Assembly (NCBI RefSeq): GCF_002260525.1
Contig: NZ_MRYI01000023.1
Span: 1-64,000, forward strand
Length of the DNA stretch: 64,000 nt
Reading direction: 5' to 3'
DNA from: Hahella sp. CCB-MM4
GTDB taxonomy: Bacteria; Pseudomonadota; Gammaproteobacteria; Pseudomonadales; Oleiphilaceae
In this document: positions 17,270-26,393 of the stretch, in pieces
How the letters are laid out: every line of letters begins with the position of its first letter
Numbering within the stretch: position 1 is the stretch's first letter
Position numbers and translations under genes: made by a program
Notes under the pieces: generated by a model
Seen by the model: the letters and a program-made list of their open reading frames with translations, nothing else
The model's database searches: none
Told to the model about the DNA's origin: nothing

Positions 17270-18172
17270 ATGGAATTGAACACCTACCATTTGTACACTC
17301 ACACGGTTCTGCATTGTGGTACCGGACAATCCGTTGGCGTTGTAGACCTGCCGATCGCCCGTGACCGCGCCACCCACTTGCCTTTGGTTCCCGCCTCCTC
17401 CGTGCGGGGCGTATTACGGGAGGCGATTACCGAAACCAAAGGTGTTGAAGTCGCCAATCGATTGTTCGGACCGCAAAAGGTCTCCACCAATGAAGACAGT
17501 TATGCAGGTGCTCTGTCCATCGGAGATGCCCACCTACTGCTGCTTCCGGTCAGGGCTCTGCAAGGCATTATTGCCTATGTGACCTGCCCGTTTATCCTTA
17601 AACGCTATCGCAGGGACATGAAGCTGAATATGGACGTCCCCGTGCCCGAAGGCGGCACAGCATTGCATGCCGAAAAGAATCAAAACCTCCTTATTAACAA
17701 AGACGATTCGGACGCTAGCCTGATTGTCCTGGAGGACCTGGATCTGAAGCCGCAAAGACATGACTGCGCGGATCAATGGGCGGATGTTATCGCCGCTGTT
17801 ATTTTTCCTGGCGAAGAGAAGGAAGTGAGAGATGCCCGCGACGATCTCACGCAACGATTTCTGATATTACCAGATTCGGTGTTTATATTTCTGGCCGAAA
17901 CTGCGACGGAAATCCGCACCCGTATTCGGATCAATCAGGAAACTGGCGTGGTGCAGAAAGGAGCGTTATGGAGCGAGGAAAATCTGCCAGCAGAAACTGT
18001 GCTTTGGGGAGGCTACGCACTGACTGAAAGCCGAAGCAGGGAAAATAACGCCACTGCGGAACAACTCGCTGTCCACATTCCGACCACCGAGTTGTTGCAG
18101 TTGGGCGGGAACGCCGGTATCGGCCATGGTCTGGTGCGGTTTTTCAAGGAAGCATCAGGAGGCAGCCAATGA
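17270..18172 (+). CDS. cmr4: Cmr4, type III-B backbone subunit and target RNase (Cas7-like)
   Basis: A 300-aa Cas7-family protein that forms the repeating backbone of the Cmr complex and cuts target RNA every 6 nt. The N-terminus has THTVLHCGTGQSVGVVDLPI; D26 in GVVDLPIARD corresponds to the catalytic Asp (D26) of the Pyrococcus protein. LPLVPASSVRGVLRE (38-52) is the standard RAMP helix start, and GGNAGIGHGLVRF near the end is the glycine-rich loop. Target RNA cleavage, which switches off Cas10 signalling, should therefore be intact. It overlaps cmr5 by 4 bases. Confidence 0.93.
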   Translation: MELNTYHLYTHTVLHCGTGQSVGVVDLPIARDRATHLPLVPASSVRGVLREAITETKGVEVANRLFGPQKVSTNEDSYAGALSIGDAHLLLLPVRALQGIIAYVTCPFILKRYRRDMKLNMDVPVPEGGTALHAEKNQNLLINKDDSDASLIVLEDLDLKPQRHDCADQWADVIAAVIFPGEEKEVRDARDDLTQRFLILPDSVFIFLAETATEIRTRIRINQETGVVQKGALWSEENLPAETVLWGGYALTESRSRENNATAEQLAVHIPTTELLQLGGNAGIGHGLVRFFKEASGGSQ

Positions 18173-18615
18173 CACAACCCCACAGCCATCAAATTGCAGC
18201 TGTCGCCTATGAACGGGTAGAATCCCGTAAATATGACCATCAAGATCAACAAAAATGCTACGGTGCCCTGGTACATAAGCTGCCCGCCATGATCCTGCAA
18301 AATGGGTTGGCACATGCCACCGGATTCCTACTGGCTAAGGGAAAAGAGGAGCACCGGGCTGTATTAGAAGACCTCAGGAATATATTTAATCAGACCGGTC
18401 ACCGCTACGAGGATGATCAAGCATTTCATCAGGCGATCATTCAAGCCGATCTACAAAAAACAATGATGATCACCCGTCATGCACTAGAGGTTGCCGGATG
18501 GATGCGTCGTTATGTACAAGGCATTCTGAAAATCAACTCGACGGGTGACAGTGACAAGCAAAATGAATCTGAAACAGCGAAGGAAGCGGATTTGCAGGAG
18601 GCGTCACAATCATGA
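18169..18615 (+). CDS. cmr5: Cmr5, type III-B small subunit
   Basis: A 148-aa helical protein in the standard position between cmr4 and cmr6. It carries KCYGALVHKLPAMILQNGLA (about residues 25-44), a conserved Cmr5 motif. Cmr5 (Cas11-like) stacks along the backbone and stabilises crRNA-target pairing. The C-terminal 25 residues are acidic and low in complexity, longer than in many Cmr5 proteins. It overlaps cmr6 by 4 bases. Confidence 0.9.
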   Translation: MTQPHSHQIAAVAYERVESRKYDHQDQQKCYGALVHKLPAMILQNGLAHATGFLLAKGKEEHRAVLEDLRNIFNQTGHRYEDDQAFHQAIIQADLQKTMMITRHALEVAGWMRRYVQGILKINSTGDSDKQNESETAKEADLQEASQS

Positions 18616-19703
18616 CTTTATTGATACGCCAGACATTGCGACAGTGCTTTGGCCAAGCTGCCGAGGCCCATCCAGGATTATTACTACAAAAGGGTCTTCC
18701 GGAAATTGAAGAGAACGGCAATGGTCAGCCTCAGGAAAATGAGTCAGGAGAAGCCTCTCCAAAAACCGCACACATAAAAAGAATGTGCAATATCCTGGCC
18801 CCGGATCGCTACATGAGGGCTTTTGACCGCTGGAATGATCTCACAGCCGATTCAACGCGTTTTGAGCGCTGTGTGATGAAGCTGGAAAACCGTATGTTGA
18901 TCGGCTTGTCCGGAACCGGTGCTCTGGAAACCGGCTGTACTCTCAGTCATTGCCACGGTATGCCCTATATTCCCGGATCCAGCATCAAAGGAGTTGTTCG
19001 CGCTTGGGCGGAAAAACAGTTACCCGGGAAGCAGAAGATCATTCAGCAATTATTGGGAACGCCCCAAAATGAGCTACTACCGAACCTCGCCGGTGTGGTG
19101 AACTTCCATGACGCCTGGTGGATACCGAACAATCAAAAGCCATTTGTTCAGGAAATCGTGACCAGCCACCACAAGGATTATTACGCCGACGGTGGAGCGA
19201 CTCCTGCCAGCGACCTGGACAGTCCTGTGCCTAATGCTCTAATCGGTGTACGTGGCAGCTTTTTGTTTGTCCTGGAAGGCAGAACCGAATATACCGGGCC
19301 TGCCATGAAGATGTTGAAAAGGGCTTTGCAGGAAAATGGCATCGGGGCCAAAACGGCGTCGGGGTATGGGTATATGCGACCAGATCAAAAACAGGAAAAT
19401 CGCCTGCAAGGAGAAACTCGGCAGCGCATGGAAGAGCGGGAAGATGCCCGACTGACTGACACGCATAGGATAATTAAGAATCTGACCCAAATGCTAGAGA
19501 AGAAGGAATCCAGTCATGCTTCCGGTCATCTGCGTCAAGCTCTCAAGCAAGCAATAGGGGGCGCCACAGGCTGGCCACACAGCGACCTTCTCGCATTGCA
19601 ACAAGTCACTATCGATTGTGTTCGCTATTGGGACCCCAGAAAGAAAAACCGCAAATTGAAAGAGCTGAAAAAAGAGGTGGAGGATCTGTTAAATGGAAAC
19701 TGA
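18612..19703 (+). CDS. cmr6: Cmr6, type III-B RAMP subunit
   Basis: A 363-aa RAMP protein with GLSGTGALETGCTLSHCHG followed by MPYIPGSSIKGVVRAW (about residues 115-130), the Cmr6 signature, and GIGAKTASGYGYM near residues 240-255 as the glycine-rich loop. Cmr6 sits next to Cmr1 at the crRNA 3' side. A charged, Lys/Glu-rich C-terminal extension of about 100 residues follows the core and may be regulatory or structural. The last 11 bases overlap the TIR-SAVED gene, so the effector is translated from the same transcript. Confidence 0.9.
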   Translation: MTLLIRQTLRQCFGQAAEAHPGLLLQKGLPEIEENGNGQPQENESGEASPKTAHIKRMCNILAPDRYMRAFDRWNDLTADSTRFERCVMKLENRMLIGLSGTGALETGCTLSHCHGMPYIPGSSIKGVVRAWAEKQLPGKQKIIQQLLGTPQNELLPNLAGVVNFHDAWWIPNNQKPFVQEIVTSHHKDYYADGGATPASDLDSPVPNALIGVRGSFLFVLEGRTEYTGPAMKMLKRALQENGIGAKTASGYGYMRPDQKQENRLQGETRQRMEEREDARLTDTHRIIKNLTQMLEKKESSHASGHLRQALKQAIGGATGWPHSDLLALQQVTIDCVRYWDPRKKNRKLKELKKEVEDLLNGN

Positions 19704-20919
19704 CACTACCGGGACCTGCTTTTTAAGTTATAAACGGGAATGCCATGAACAGGCGGCCAAGCTAGTTGAGGCACTACGGGACCATGGAATTCCTGTGTGG
19801 CAGGATATCAATGATTTAGCGGCGGGGGTGACGGAAACCGAAATCAGGCAAGTGCTTGAGGCCCCAAATACCGCGAGTGCCATTATGCTGGTATCCCCGG
19901 AAGTTAAAAACTCTGACATGATTCGCGAAGTGGAAGCTCCCGGAATTTTCAAGCGTTTCAATGACAAGAATGGGTTCTTTGTTGTCTTGGTGGCCGCTGA
20001 AGGTGTGGATTATTCCGATATGGCGGACATCCTCGGACCTCGGACCGGCATAACTGCTGTCAGTGGTGTGAACAGTTTAAAGACCGTCGGAGCAGTAGAG
20101 CAATCGTTTGCCACAGAAGTAGCGCAAACCGTATTAAAAAACCGTTTACGGGAAATCTTAAAAGCACTTCCTTCATCAGTGCCAATCAAGATTCAAGTCT
20201 GTACACGCGCCTTAGTCAATGAGCCCGGTATCGCATTATGCGTAGATCTTCGTCACCGTTTTGACAACCGACTGGCAAAGGAAAATGCCTGGGAGGATTT
20301 TATCAAGCCGGCAATAGCCAATCTCGTAGAACAGTTACAGCAGTCTCCCAGGAGACCTGTAGAACTGAGCGGTAAACTTTCCATCCCGGCGGCAACGGCC
20401 TTGGGGGTTGCATTTCTATCCATAGCCGGACTCAAGGCTGGCTGGTTAAACGATAACGCAAGTACTGGCAAAGCACCGGAACACTGGGGATTGTACATTC
20501 CCAAAACGGCCAGCGGGTTTATCACAGACATTGAACCTCAGAGTACATCAGCGGATGATTACGCTCTGCTGATATCAGTAAACGGAGATGTCATGGACGA
20601 TTTCCGGCACTCCAGCAAAAGCTTATCTCTGCGAGCCATCGTTCACGTAAAGCCAGAGTATAGAGACGATACTGGAGTAGAATTGACCGCAGGCGCAGCC
20701 ACGGACATTGCCCTTATGGCAGTTGATGCGCTACGTCGTGCCAAGCAACAATACGGTAAAAGAGGCACGGTACATCTATTTATGGCAGTCCCTGTTGCCC
20801 TCGCCTTTATGGTGGGCCAACAACTAAATACTTTTGGAGAGGTTCAAACCTACGAATACCTCGCCGAGGCAAAAGAGCATCCTTATGTACCTGCTGCCAA
20901 GCTACAGCCCTCTGGGTAA
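19693..20919 (+). CDS. TIR-SAVED fusion, cyclic oligoadenylate-activated NADase effector
   Basis: A 408-aa two-domain effector. The N-terminal TIR domain (about residues 6-140) shows CFLSYKR, then GIPVWQDINDLAAGV, then AIMLVSPEVKNSDMIREVE; E79 or E81 should be the NAD-cleaving Glu. A linker with a hydrophobic stretch near 235-250 leads to a C-terminal SAVED domain (about 255-400) with the characteristic VHLFMAVPVALAFMVG and GEVQTYEYLAE. SAVED domains bind cyclic oligonucleotides and, in CBASS TIR-SAVED, assemble filaments that activate the TIR NADase. Here the gene is the last of the cmr operon and overlaps cmr6, so its ligand is predicted to come from Cas10. NAD depletion would then stop infected cells. 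The ligand size (cA3, cA4 or other) cannot be read from sequence. Confidence 0.88.
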   Translation: METDTTGTCFLSYKRECHEQAAKLVEALRDHGIPVWQDINDLAAGVTETEIRQVLEAPNTASAIMLVSPEVKNSDMIREVEAPGIFKRFNDKNGFFVVLVAAEGVDYSDMADILGPRTGITAVSGVNSLKTVGAVEQSFATEVAQTVLKNRLREILKALPSSVPIKIQVCTRALVNEPGIALCVDLRHRFDNRLAKENAWEDFIKPAIANLVEQLQQSPRRPVELSGKLSIPAATALGVAFLSIAGLKAGWLNDNASTGKAPEHWGLYIPKTASGFITDIEPQSTSADDYALLISVNGDVMDDFRHSSKSLSLRAIVHVKPEYRDDTGVELTAGAATDIALMAVDALRRAKQQYGKRGTVHLFMAVPVALAFMVGQQLNTFGEVQTYEYLAEAKEHPYVPAAKLQPSG

Positions 20920-21068
20920 TAACAACGGGAAATCCTCCAGGTTTAAAACTTTCCACTCGCCGAAACGATGCGTACAACTTGTAAACCTCCCATAATTACT
21001 GGCTCTCATAAATGGAGCCTTCCAGCCTTTGATGTTCCCGCGAGCTCAAACCACAACTGGTCGGGGAA

Positions 21069-21212
21069 TTAAGTACTTTAGTTGGAGAGATGATCCGACA
21101 ACAAATAGAAGCTAAAACTAAGATAAAATTAAGTACTTTAGTTGGCGTCGAAAAATCTAAGTGATTGATATATGGAAGAACCTTGTATCGAAGACTTAAG
21201 TACTTTAGTTGG
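21069..21212 (+). repeat. Three copies of a 17-bp direct repeat
   Basis: TTAAGTACTTTAGTTGG occurs at 21069-21085, 21129-21145 and 21196-21212, separated by 43 and 50 unrelated bases. Copies 1 and 2 extend leftwards to AATTAAG. The core AAGTACTT is palindromic. There is no gene here; the repeats lie about 150 bases after the TIR-SAVED gene. They could be binding sites, a decayed CRISPR-like array of another type, or part of a small RNA. Confidence 0.75.
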
Positions 21213-21254
21213 GCGTCCACACTGGACGCGTTCCTCCCTACATTAGAGGTTTCA

Positions 21255-21296
21255 CCCCGTATTACTAACGGGGCGACCTCGCCCCCCCCTCTTTTT
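21255..21296 (+). terminator. Overlapping GC-rich hairpins before a T-run
   Basis: CCCCGT (21255-21260) pairs with ACGGGG (21268-21273), and the overlapping GGGGCG (21270-21275) pairs with CGCCCC (21280-21285). CTTTTTC follows at about 21291. This could end the cmr/TIR-SAVED transcript. The two alternative stems cannot form together. Confidence 0.4.
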
Positions 21297-21433
21297 CACT
21301 TTCTCTGCACCCCTGCGCATTAGAACTATAATTTGAATGTGACGCATTGCAGGAGTCGCTGCAAAGCAGAAATTCAGATGTGCGCTTATTAATTGCTGAG
21401 CACCCTAACCCAGGCCGGAAAATGGAGAGAAAA

Positions 21434-22183
21434 ATGTTGCATCGCTATAAAGTGCTGTGTTGTTTGCATCTCTTGATAACTTTCGCGATGCCGGCTATGT
21501 CAGAAGAACGGAGTGTGACCTTAGAGTCATCGGAATACCCGCCGTTTTATGGCAAGGAACTTCTGAACCAAGGTGTCATTACTGAAATTGTCGTGAAGGC
21601 CTTTAAAAAGGTCGAATATAAAGCCGATGTACAATTCAGACCATTCGCAAGAGCGTTGAGTGATGGCAAGGATGGCAAAATCGATGGGGTTATAGCGCTC
21701 TGGCATACGCATGAACGCGAGCAATGGTTCGCTTTTTCAGATCCGCTACCAGCTAATCAAATTGGATTTTATAAAAGGAAAGACAAGACCATTCGTTATA
21801 AAACGTTATCAGATCTGGCCCCTTATAGAATTGGCGTTGTTACAGGGTATGCCGTGCCGCCTAGGTTCAAGGAAGCAAACTTAAAAACCGAGGATGTATC
21901 AGAAGACTACAAGAATTTATTGAAGTTGCAGGGCAATCGATTCGAACTAACTCTAATCGATAAGTGGGTAGCGCAATACTTGATTCGCAACAGGTATCCA
22001 CACCTTGAACAGGAATTGGAATGGATGGAACCACCTTTGGAAATCAAACCTCAATATCTTGCATTTTCCATAAAGTCTCAAGGCTATAAACAACGGTTGA
22101 ATGACTTCAATGAAGGGCTCCAGCAATTGAAAAAGACCGGTGAGCTCGAAGCTATTTTGACGAAGCACGGATTTTCTGAATAG
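21434..22183 (+). CDS. Periplasmic substrate-binding protein (amino-acid type, SBP family 3)
   Basis: A 249-aa protein with a signal peptide (hydrophobic core KVLCCLHLLITFAMPAMS). The mature part has ESSEYPPFYGKELLNQGVI, FRPFARALSDGKDGKIDG and GELEAILTKHGF, the usual layout of family 3 solute-binding proteins. Start ATG 21434 has GGAGAG 4-5 bases upstream and leads directly into the signal peptide; the frame is open further upstream without a better start. No ABC permease or ATPase is adjacent, so it may be an orphan receptor or one of the stand-alone binding proteins common in gammaproteobacteria. Ligand unknown. Confidence 0.78.
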   Translation: MLHRYKVLCCLHLLITFAMPAMSEERSVTLESSEYPPFYGKELLNQGVITEIVVKAFKKVEYKADVQFRPFARALSDGKDGKIDGVIALWHTHEREQWFAFSDPLPANQIGFYKRKDKTIRYKTLSDLAPYRIGVVTGYAVPPRFKEANLKTEDVSEDYKNLLKLQGNRFELTLIDKWVAQYLIRNRYPHLEQELEWMEPPLEIKPQYLAFSIKSQGYKQRLNDFNEGLQQLKKTGELEAILTKHGFSE

Positions 22184-22432
22184 CGACACCCTCTACTCCA
22201 TCTCTATAGCTTCCAGAACCTCTACACCTTCGTTTCATGGGGAACAGACCTCAAAATCATGCTTGGTGAAGTTTTAGGAAGAAGATTCAGCTGGCAGCTA
22301 AAAACACGCACCAGATTAGACCTTTGACATCAGTGCAGCCTATATTACCGTCCTGATGAATGTCGTAACGGCAAGAATTAACCAGTAAGCCAACGCTATC
22401 AGGCTTAGACTCACGAGTATTTTAGGAAAGAC

Positions 22433-23842
22433 ATGAAGCGGTACGAACAGCTCGCCAATGATATAGCAGAACTGATTCGATCAGGTGTATTGAGTGCGGG
22501 GCAACGCGCGCCCTCGGTCCGCCAGGCCAGTAAGAATTATGGCGTCAGTGCCTCAACCGTATTCCAGGCTTATTACTTGCTGGAAAACAAGGGATTGCTG
22601 CGCGCAAAGCCCAGATCCGGCTATATTGTGTGCAGCCAGCCGAACCATCATGTCCCGGCGGTGGAACGGGCCCAAACCACATTAACTTCCACCCCCGTCG
22701 ATGTCAGCAAACTGGTATTTTCTGTCCTCGGTTCCGTCAGGGACCCCTCTATCGCCCCCTTTGGATCAGCCTTCCCCAGCCCTGCCCTATTTCCCATGCA
22801 ACGCTTGGCAAAGTCGATGGCCAAGGCGACCCGGATGATGGATTTGAGGTCACTGGTGTCTGACCTCCCTCCAGGTAATCAGATGTTACTCCGGCAAATA
22901 GCCCTCCGTTACGGTGTTATCGGCGTCAAAGCGCCCATTGATGAGATCATCGTTACCAATGGCGCCATGGAAGCACTGAACCTATGTCTACAGGCAGTCA
23001 CACGCCCCGGAGATCTGGTCGCGATTGAATCTCCAGCGTTCTACGCAAGTCTACAGGTTCTGGAACGTCTCCAACTGCAAGCCGTCGAGATCCCTGTGGA
23101 CGCAAAAACTGGCATTGACCTGAATGGGCTTGAAGGAGCCTTTAAGAAACACCCCATCAGGGCCTGCTGGTTTATGACCAATTTTCAAAATCCTGTTGGT
23201 GTCTCACTGACGGAAAGAAAGAAACAGGAATTGGTGAACCTGCTGCATAGATACCAGGTTCCACTCATAGAAGACGATGTCTACAACGAGCTCTTTTTCG
23301 GCAAGACACCGCCCAAACCGGCAAAGGCGTTCGATCAGGAAGGTCTGGTTATGCATTGTTGCTCCTATTCCAAGAGTCTGGCCCCGGGCTACCGAGTGGG
23401 CTGGGTATCTGGAGGAAGATACGCTAAAGAAATAGAACAACTGAAATTGATGACTACGATTTCAGCTGCCATCCCCTCACAAGTGGCACTCGCTGATTAC
23501 CTGGAATTTGGTGGATACGACCGCCACTTACGAAAGCTCAGAAATAATCTCGAAATCCAACAAAATAAGATGCGCGCAGCGATTACTCGGTACTTACCCG
23601 AACAGACTCGGGTATCCCGTCCAGAAGGCGGTTACTTTCTTTGGCTGGAGATGCCTGAACAAGTAGATTCCCTCAAACTCTTCAATTTGGCGCTGCGCCA
23701 GGGCATTAGTATTGCGCCAGGCCCAATATTTTCGGCGACCCGAAGATTTCGGAACTACATCCGGCTCAACTATGGTTATCCATGGGGCCCGAATTCTGAA
23801 GCTGCAATGGAAAATCTGGGCAAAATTGCCCGCTCTCTATGA
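22433..23842 (+). CDS. MocR-type regulator: GntR winged helix fused to a PLP aminotransferase domain
   Basis: A 469-aa protein. Residues 1-70 form a GntR winged helix (RSGVLSAGQRAPSVRQASKN, then ASTVFQAYYLLENKGLL). From about residue 110 it is a class I aminotransferase fold: NGAMEALNLCLQAV, NFQNPVGVS, EDDVYNELFF and the PLP lysine in SYSKSLAPGYRVGW. MocR proteins sense PLP or amino-acid derived ligands and regulate nearby genes. The ATG at 22433 is preceded by AGGAAAG. The 249-bp gap upstream separates it from the binding-protein gene, which could be its target. Confidence 0.9.
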   Translation: MKRYEQLANDIAELIRSGVLSAGQRAPSVRQASKNYGVSASTVFQAYYLLENKGLLRAKPRSGYIVCSQPNHHVPAVERAQTTLTSTPVDVSKLVFSVLGSVRDPSIAPFGSAFPSPALFPMQRLAKSMAKATRMMDLRSLVSDLPPGNQMLLRQIALRYGVIGVKAPIDEIIVTNGAMEALNLCLQAVTRPGDLVAIESPAFYASLQVLERLQLQAVEIPVDAKTGIDLNGLEGAFKKHPIRACWFMTNFQNPVGVSLTERKKQELVNLLHRYQVPLIEDDVYNELFFGKTPPKPAKAFDQEGLVMHCCSYSKSLAPGYRVGWVSGGRYAKEIEQLKLMTTISAAIPSQVALADYLEFGGYDRHLRKLRNNLEIQQNKMRAAITRYLPEQTRVSRPEGGYFLWLEMPEQVDSLKLFNLALRQGISIAPGPIFSATRRFRNYIRLNYGYPWGPNSEAAMENLGKIARSL

Positions 23843-24085
23843 CTCTCCCAATAAACTTCAACGCTCACGAGTTTCAAATTTTCTAACCAATTCACAGTCT
23901 GTTCTATCTCTGGATAGAACTCTGCGATTCTGTGCTGCTCTGAAACTGATATGCTTTAATTTCGCGAAACTGCATCTGTTCTGAGTCTGCACCTCTAACC
24001 AATAATTCCGCTCGACGTTTTTCTGCACACCACCCATCCGTAATCCTGTAGCCGACAGATGCCACCAGGGTAAAGAGTAACGATT

Positions 24086-25477
24086 ATGAGCGAGCTTATT
24101 CCAGTCCATAACCTGCCATCAGAATCCATGAGATTTTTTACTCCCGCAAAGATACATACCCGGAGTTTTACAGGTTATTTTCGTCGTCTCAGGATACTGG
24201 GGGTACTTTCTCTATTCATACTATTCTTCGGCACTGCGTGGATGGATTGGAATGGACGTCAGGCCGTACTTTGGGACCTGTCAAAAAGTAAATTTCACAT
24301 CTTTGGCAGCACTTTCTGGCCACAGGATTTTATTCTTCTATCAGCGATTCTGATCATTTGTGCATTTGGCTTGTTCTTCATTACCGTCCTGGCCGGCCGG
24401 GTTTGGTGTGGATATAGCTGTCCTCAAAGTGTTTGGACATGGATCTTTATGTGGGTTGAAAAAGTCACTGAAGGTGATCGTAACCAACGTGTAAGGCTCG
24501 ACAAGGCCGCATTCAGTGCCAACAAGCTCCTACGCAGAGCCGCGAAACATGGCCTCTGGTTATTAATCAGTCTTGTTACCGCCCTGGCTTTTGTAGGTTA
24601 TTTCACACCCATTCGAGAGCTGGTTACTGATCTTGCAACATTCAAACTTCAGGGTTGGCCCCTGTTTTGGACCTTCTTTTTTACCATAGCCACCTATCTA
24701 AACGCTGGATGGTTGCGTGAAAAAGTCTGCTTTCACATGTGCCCTTATGGTCGCTTTCAGTCCACTATGCTTGACGCCGACTCCTTAGTGGTAAGCTATG
24801 ACTCGGCACGCGGGGAAAATCGCGGCCCCAGAAAAAAAGGGGTGAGTCCCTCTCAAGTTAATTTGGGAGATTGCATCGACTGCTATATGTGTGTCCAAGT
24901 ATGTCCAACCGGCATCGACATCAGGGACGGACTTCAGATGGAATGCATCGGTTGTGCTGCTTGTATCGATGCCTGTGATTCAATCATGGATAAAATGGGG
25001 TACGAACAAGGTTTGATTAGGTACACCAGCGAAAGGGAACTCAGCGAAGGTAAACGCCAAATTATCAGGCCTCGCTTGGTTAGCTTTGCGGTCGTCTTAC
25101 TTACAATGATCGCATTGTTCTTGTGGGCATTATCCGCCAGATCTTTGGTTACTCTGGATGTTGAAAAAGATCGCAGCCTTTATCAATTCAACGCGGACAA
25201 TGAAATAGAGAACACCTACATACTAAAAATACTCAACAAGTCGCAAATTCCGCACACCTTCGCTGTAACGGCGTCCGGCCTCGAAGGCTTGGGGATCACG
25301 GGATCTAATATTGTGGAAGTTGATGCTGGCAGCATGGTTGAGGTCTTCGTATCTCTGGCAGTGCCTCCTGAAAACATCCATGAGAGGAGCTATAAAATTC
25401 AACTTAACCTCACCGCAACGGATGATTCTAATATACAAGCCAATTCAGCCAGCATTTTCACTGGACCGGTATTTTGA
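24086..25477 (+). CDS. ccoG: CcoG, cytochrome cbb3 oxidase accessory ferredoxin (FixG/RdxA family)
   Basis: A 463-aa inner-membrane ferredoxin-like protein. Several transmembrane segments lie around residues 30-50, 85-110, 150-170, 190-205 and 330-350. The family motif WCGYSCPQSVWTWIFMW is clear. Two [4Fe-4S] motifs follow: CIDCYMCVQVCPTGID and CIGCAACIDACD. A C-terminal periplasmic immunoglobulin-like domain (IG-CcoG type) ends the chain. CcoG reduces copper for assembly of cbb3 oxidase. The ccoNOPQ and ccoS/I genes are not in the window, so this copy stands alone. No clear FNR site was seen in the 243-bp upstream gap. Confidence 0.93.
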   Translation: MSELIPVHNLPSESMRFFTPAKIHTRSFTGYFRRLRILGVLSLFILFFGTAWMDWNGRQAVLWDLSKSKFHIFGSTFWPQDFILLSAILIICAFGLFFITVLAGRVWCGYSCPQSVWTWIFMWVEKVTEGDRNQRVRLDKAAFSANKLLRRAAKHGLWLLISLVTALAFVGYFTPIRELVTDLATFKLQGWPLFWTFFFTIATYLNAGWLREKVCFHMCPYGRFQSTMLDADSLVVSYDSARGENRGPRKKGVSPSQVNLGDCIDCYMCVQVCPTGIDIRDGLQMECIGCAACIDACDSIMDKMGYEQGLIRYTSERELSEGKRQIIRPRLVSFAVVLLTMIALFLWALSARSLVTLDVEKDRSLYQFNADNEIENTYILKILNKSQIPHTFAVTASGLEGLGITGSNIVEVDAGSMVEVFVSLAVPPENIHERSYKIQLNLTATDDSNIQANSASIFTGPVF

Positions 25478-25604
25478 TAGCAGACAGGTTTAGGCGGTGT
25501 CGATAACCAAAGACAGTATTGTCAGATCAGTGTGGTACTGTATCGAAAGACGGGGCCTTAAATAAAATAATGTTGATCTCGCAATATACACCCCCTATGT
25601 CTAA

Positions 25605-26234
25605 TTATTTCTGCAGTTTGGCACGTAAATAGTTAGCGATGTAGTACTGTTTTTTTGAACTCAACCCCCAGCCTAAATTTAGCCGTTTGCTACCCTCAAG
25701 AGATATGTATTTATATTGACCTGAGGAATTTTCAGTAACTCTATCAATTGTTCTCCAGTCAAACCGCCGATACCAGCCTATGGAACCAATGCCGATAAAT
25801 ACGAGGGCTTTTCCGTTTTCAACGGAAACTAATGTACGGCCAAATAGGCTCATTAAGCAGAGAGTAATAAGAACGATACTACCAAACAAAAACGGCAGGC
25901 CAAATATGGACAGAACAGGATCAAACTTGCCACTCACTAGTTGGCTACCGTAAATACCCGAAAGAGATCCTCCGGCCCACACTAAAGTAAACGGAACAAA
26001 GAACAGTGCCATCCAACTCCTATGTGACCCGCCCACTGTCCAGCTATTCCCTCTGTCCTCAACAGATGTTCCGTGGACTGGATAGAGAGGATCAAAGCTC
26101 TTGCTCGGAGTGGATTCAAGTAATGCAGACAAAGACGTAAGGTTCTCACAGCTTGAACAATATGCCGTATCTTTAGTCACATTAATATTTTCAGTTTTAA
26201 TCTTTTGCTTACAGCTAACGCAGATGACTTCCAT
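25605..26234 (-). CDS. Zinc-ribbon membrane protein, unknown function
   Basis: A 209-aa protein with an N-terminal zinc ribbon (CVSCKQK near residues 5-11 and CSSCENL near 26-32). Two hydrophobic segments follow (about residues 75-95 and 110-130). The C-terminal cytosolic part (GWYRRFDWRTIDRVTENSSG) resembles the PH-like tails of small membrane proteins. ATG 26234 is the first codon of the ribbon. No operon partner is evident; the neighbour at 26370-26870 is on the same strand 136 bases upstream. Confidence 0.65.
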   Translation of the reverse strand: MEVICVSCKQKIKTENINVTKDTAYCSSCENLTSLSALLESTPSKSFDPLYPVHGTSVEDRGNSWTVGGSHRSWMALFFVPFTLVWAGGSLSGIYGSQLVSGKFDPVLSIFGLPFLFGSIVLITLCLMSLFGRTLVSVENGKALVFIGIGSIGWYRRFDWRTIDRVTENSSGQYKYISLEGSKRLNLGWGLSSKKQYYIANYLRAKLQK

Positions 26235-26306
26235 ATTTAGATAACGCTTCTCCTAAAATTTAACATAGCCAGCAAATGCTCGGAGCACGCAGTGCGAAGA
26301 CGCTGC

Positions 26307-26393
26307 ATCCAGTTTTTTGCCCCCCCTAACAGGAGTAATGATGAGTTCTATCCAGTTTTTTGCCCCCCCCTAACAGGAGTAATGATGAGTTCT
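26307..26393. repeat. 43-bp tandem duplication
   Basis: The block starting ATCCAGTTTTTTGCCCCC and ending GATGAGTTCT occurs at 26307-26349 and again at 26350-26393. The second copy has one extra C in the C-run. The second copy contains the last codons and stop of the 26370-26870 gene, so the gene's 3' end was duplicated beyond its stop. Confidence 0.85.

Noticed and set aside
21069-21212. Third CRISPR array
   Set aside because: Only three short repeats, with intervals of 43 and 50 bases and no leader or similarity to the other repeats. Kept as an unexplained repeat instead.
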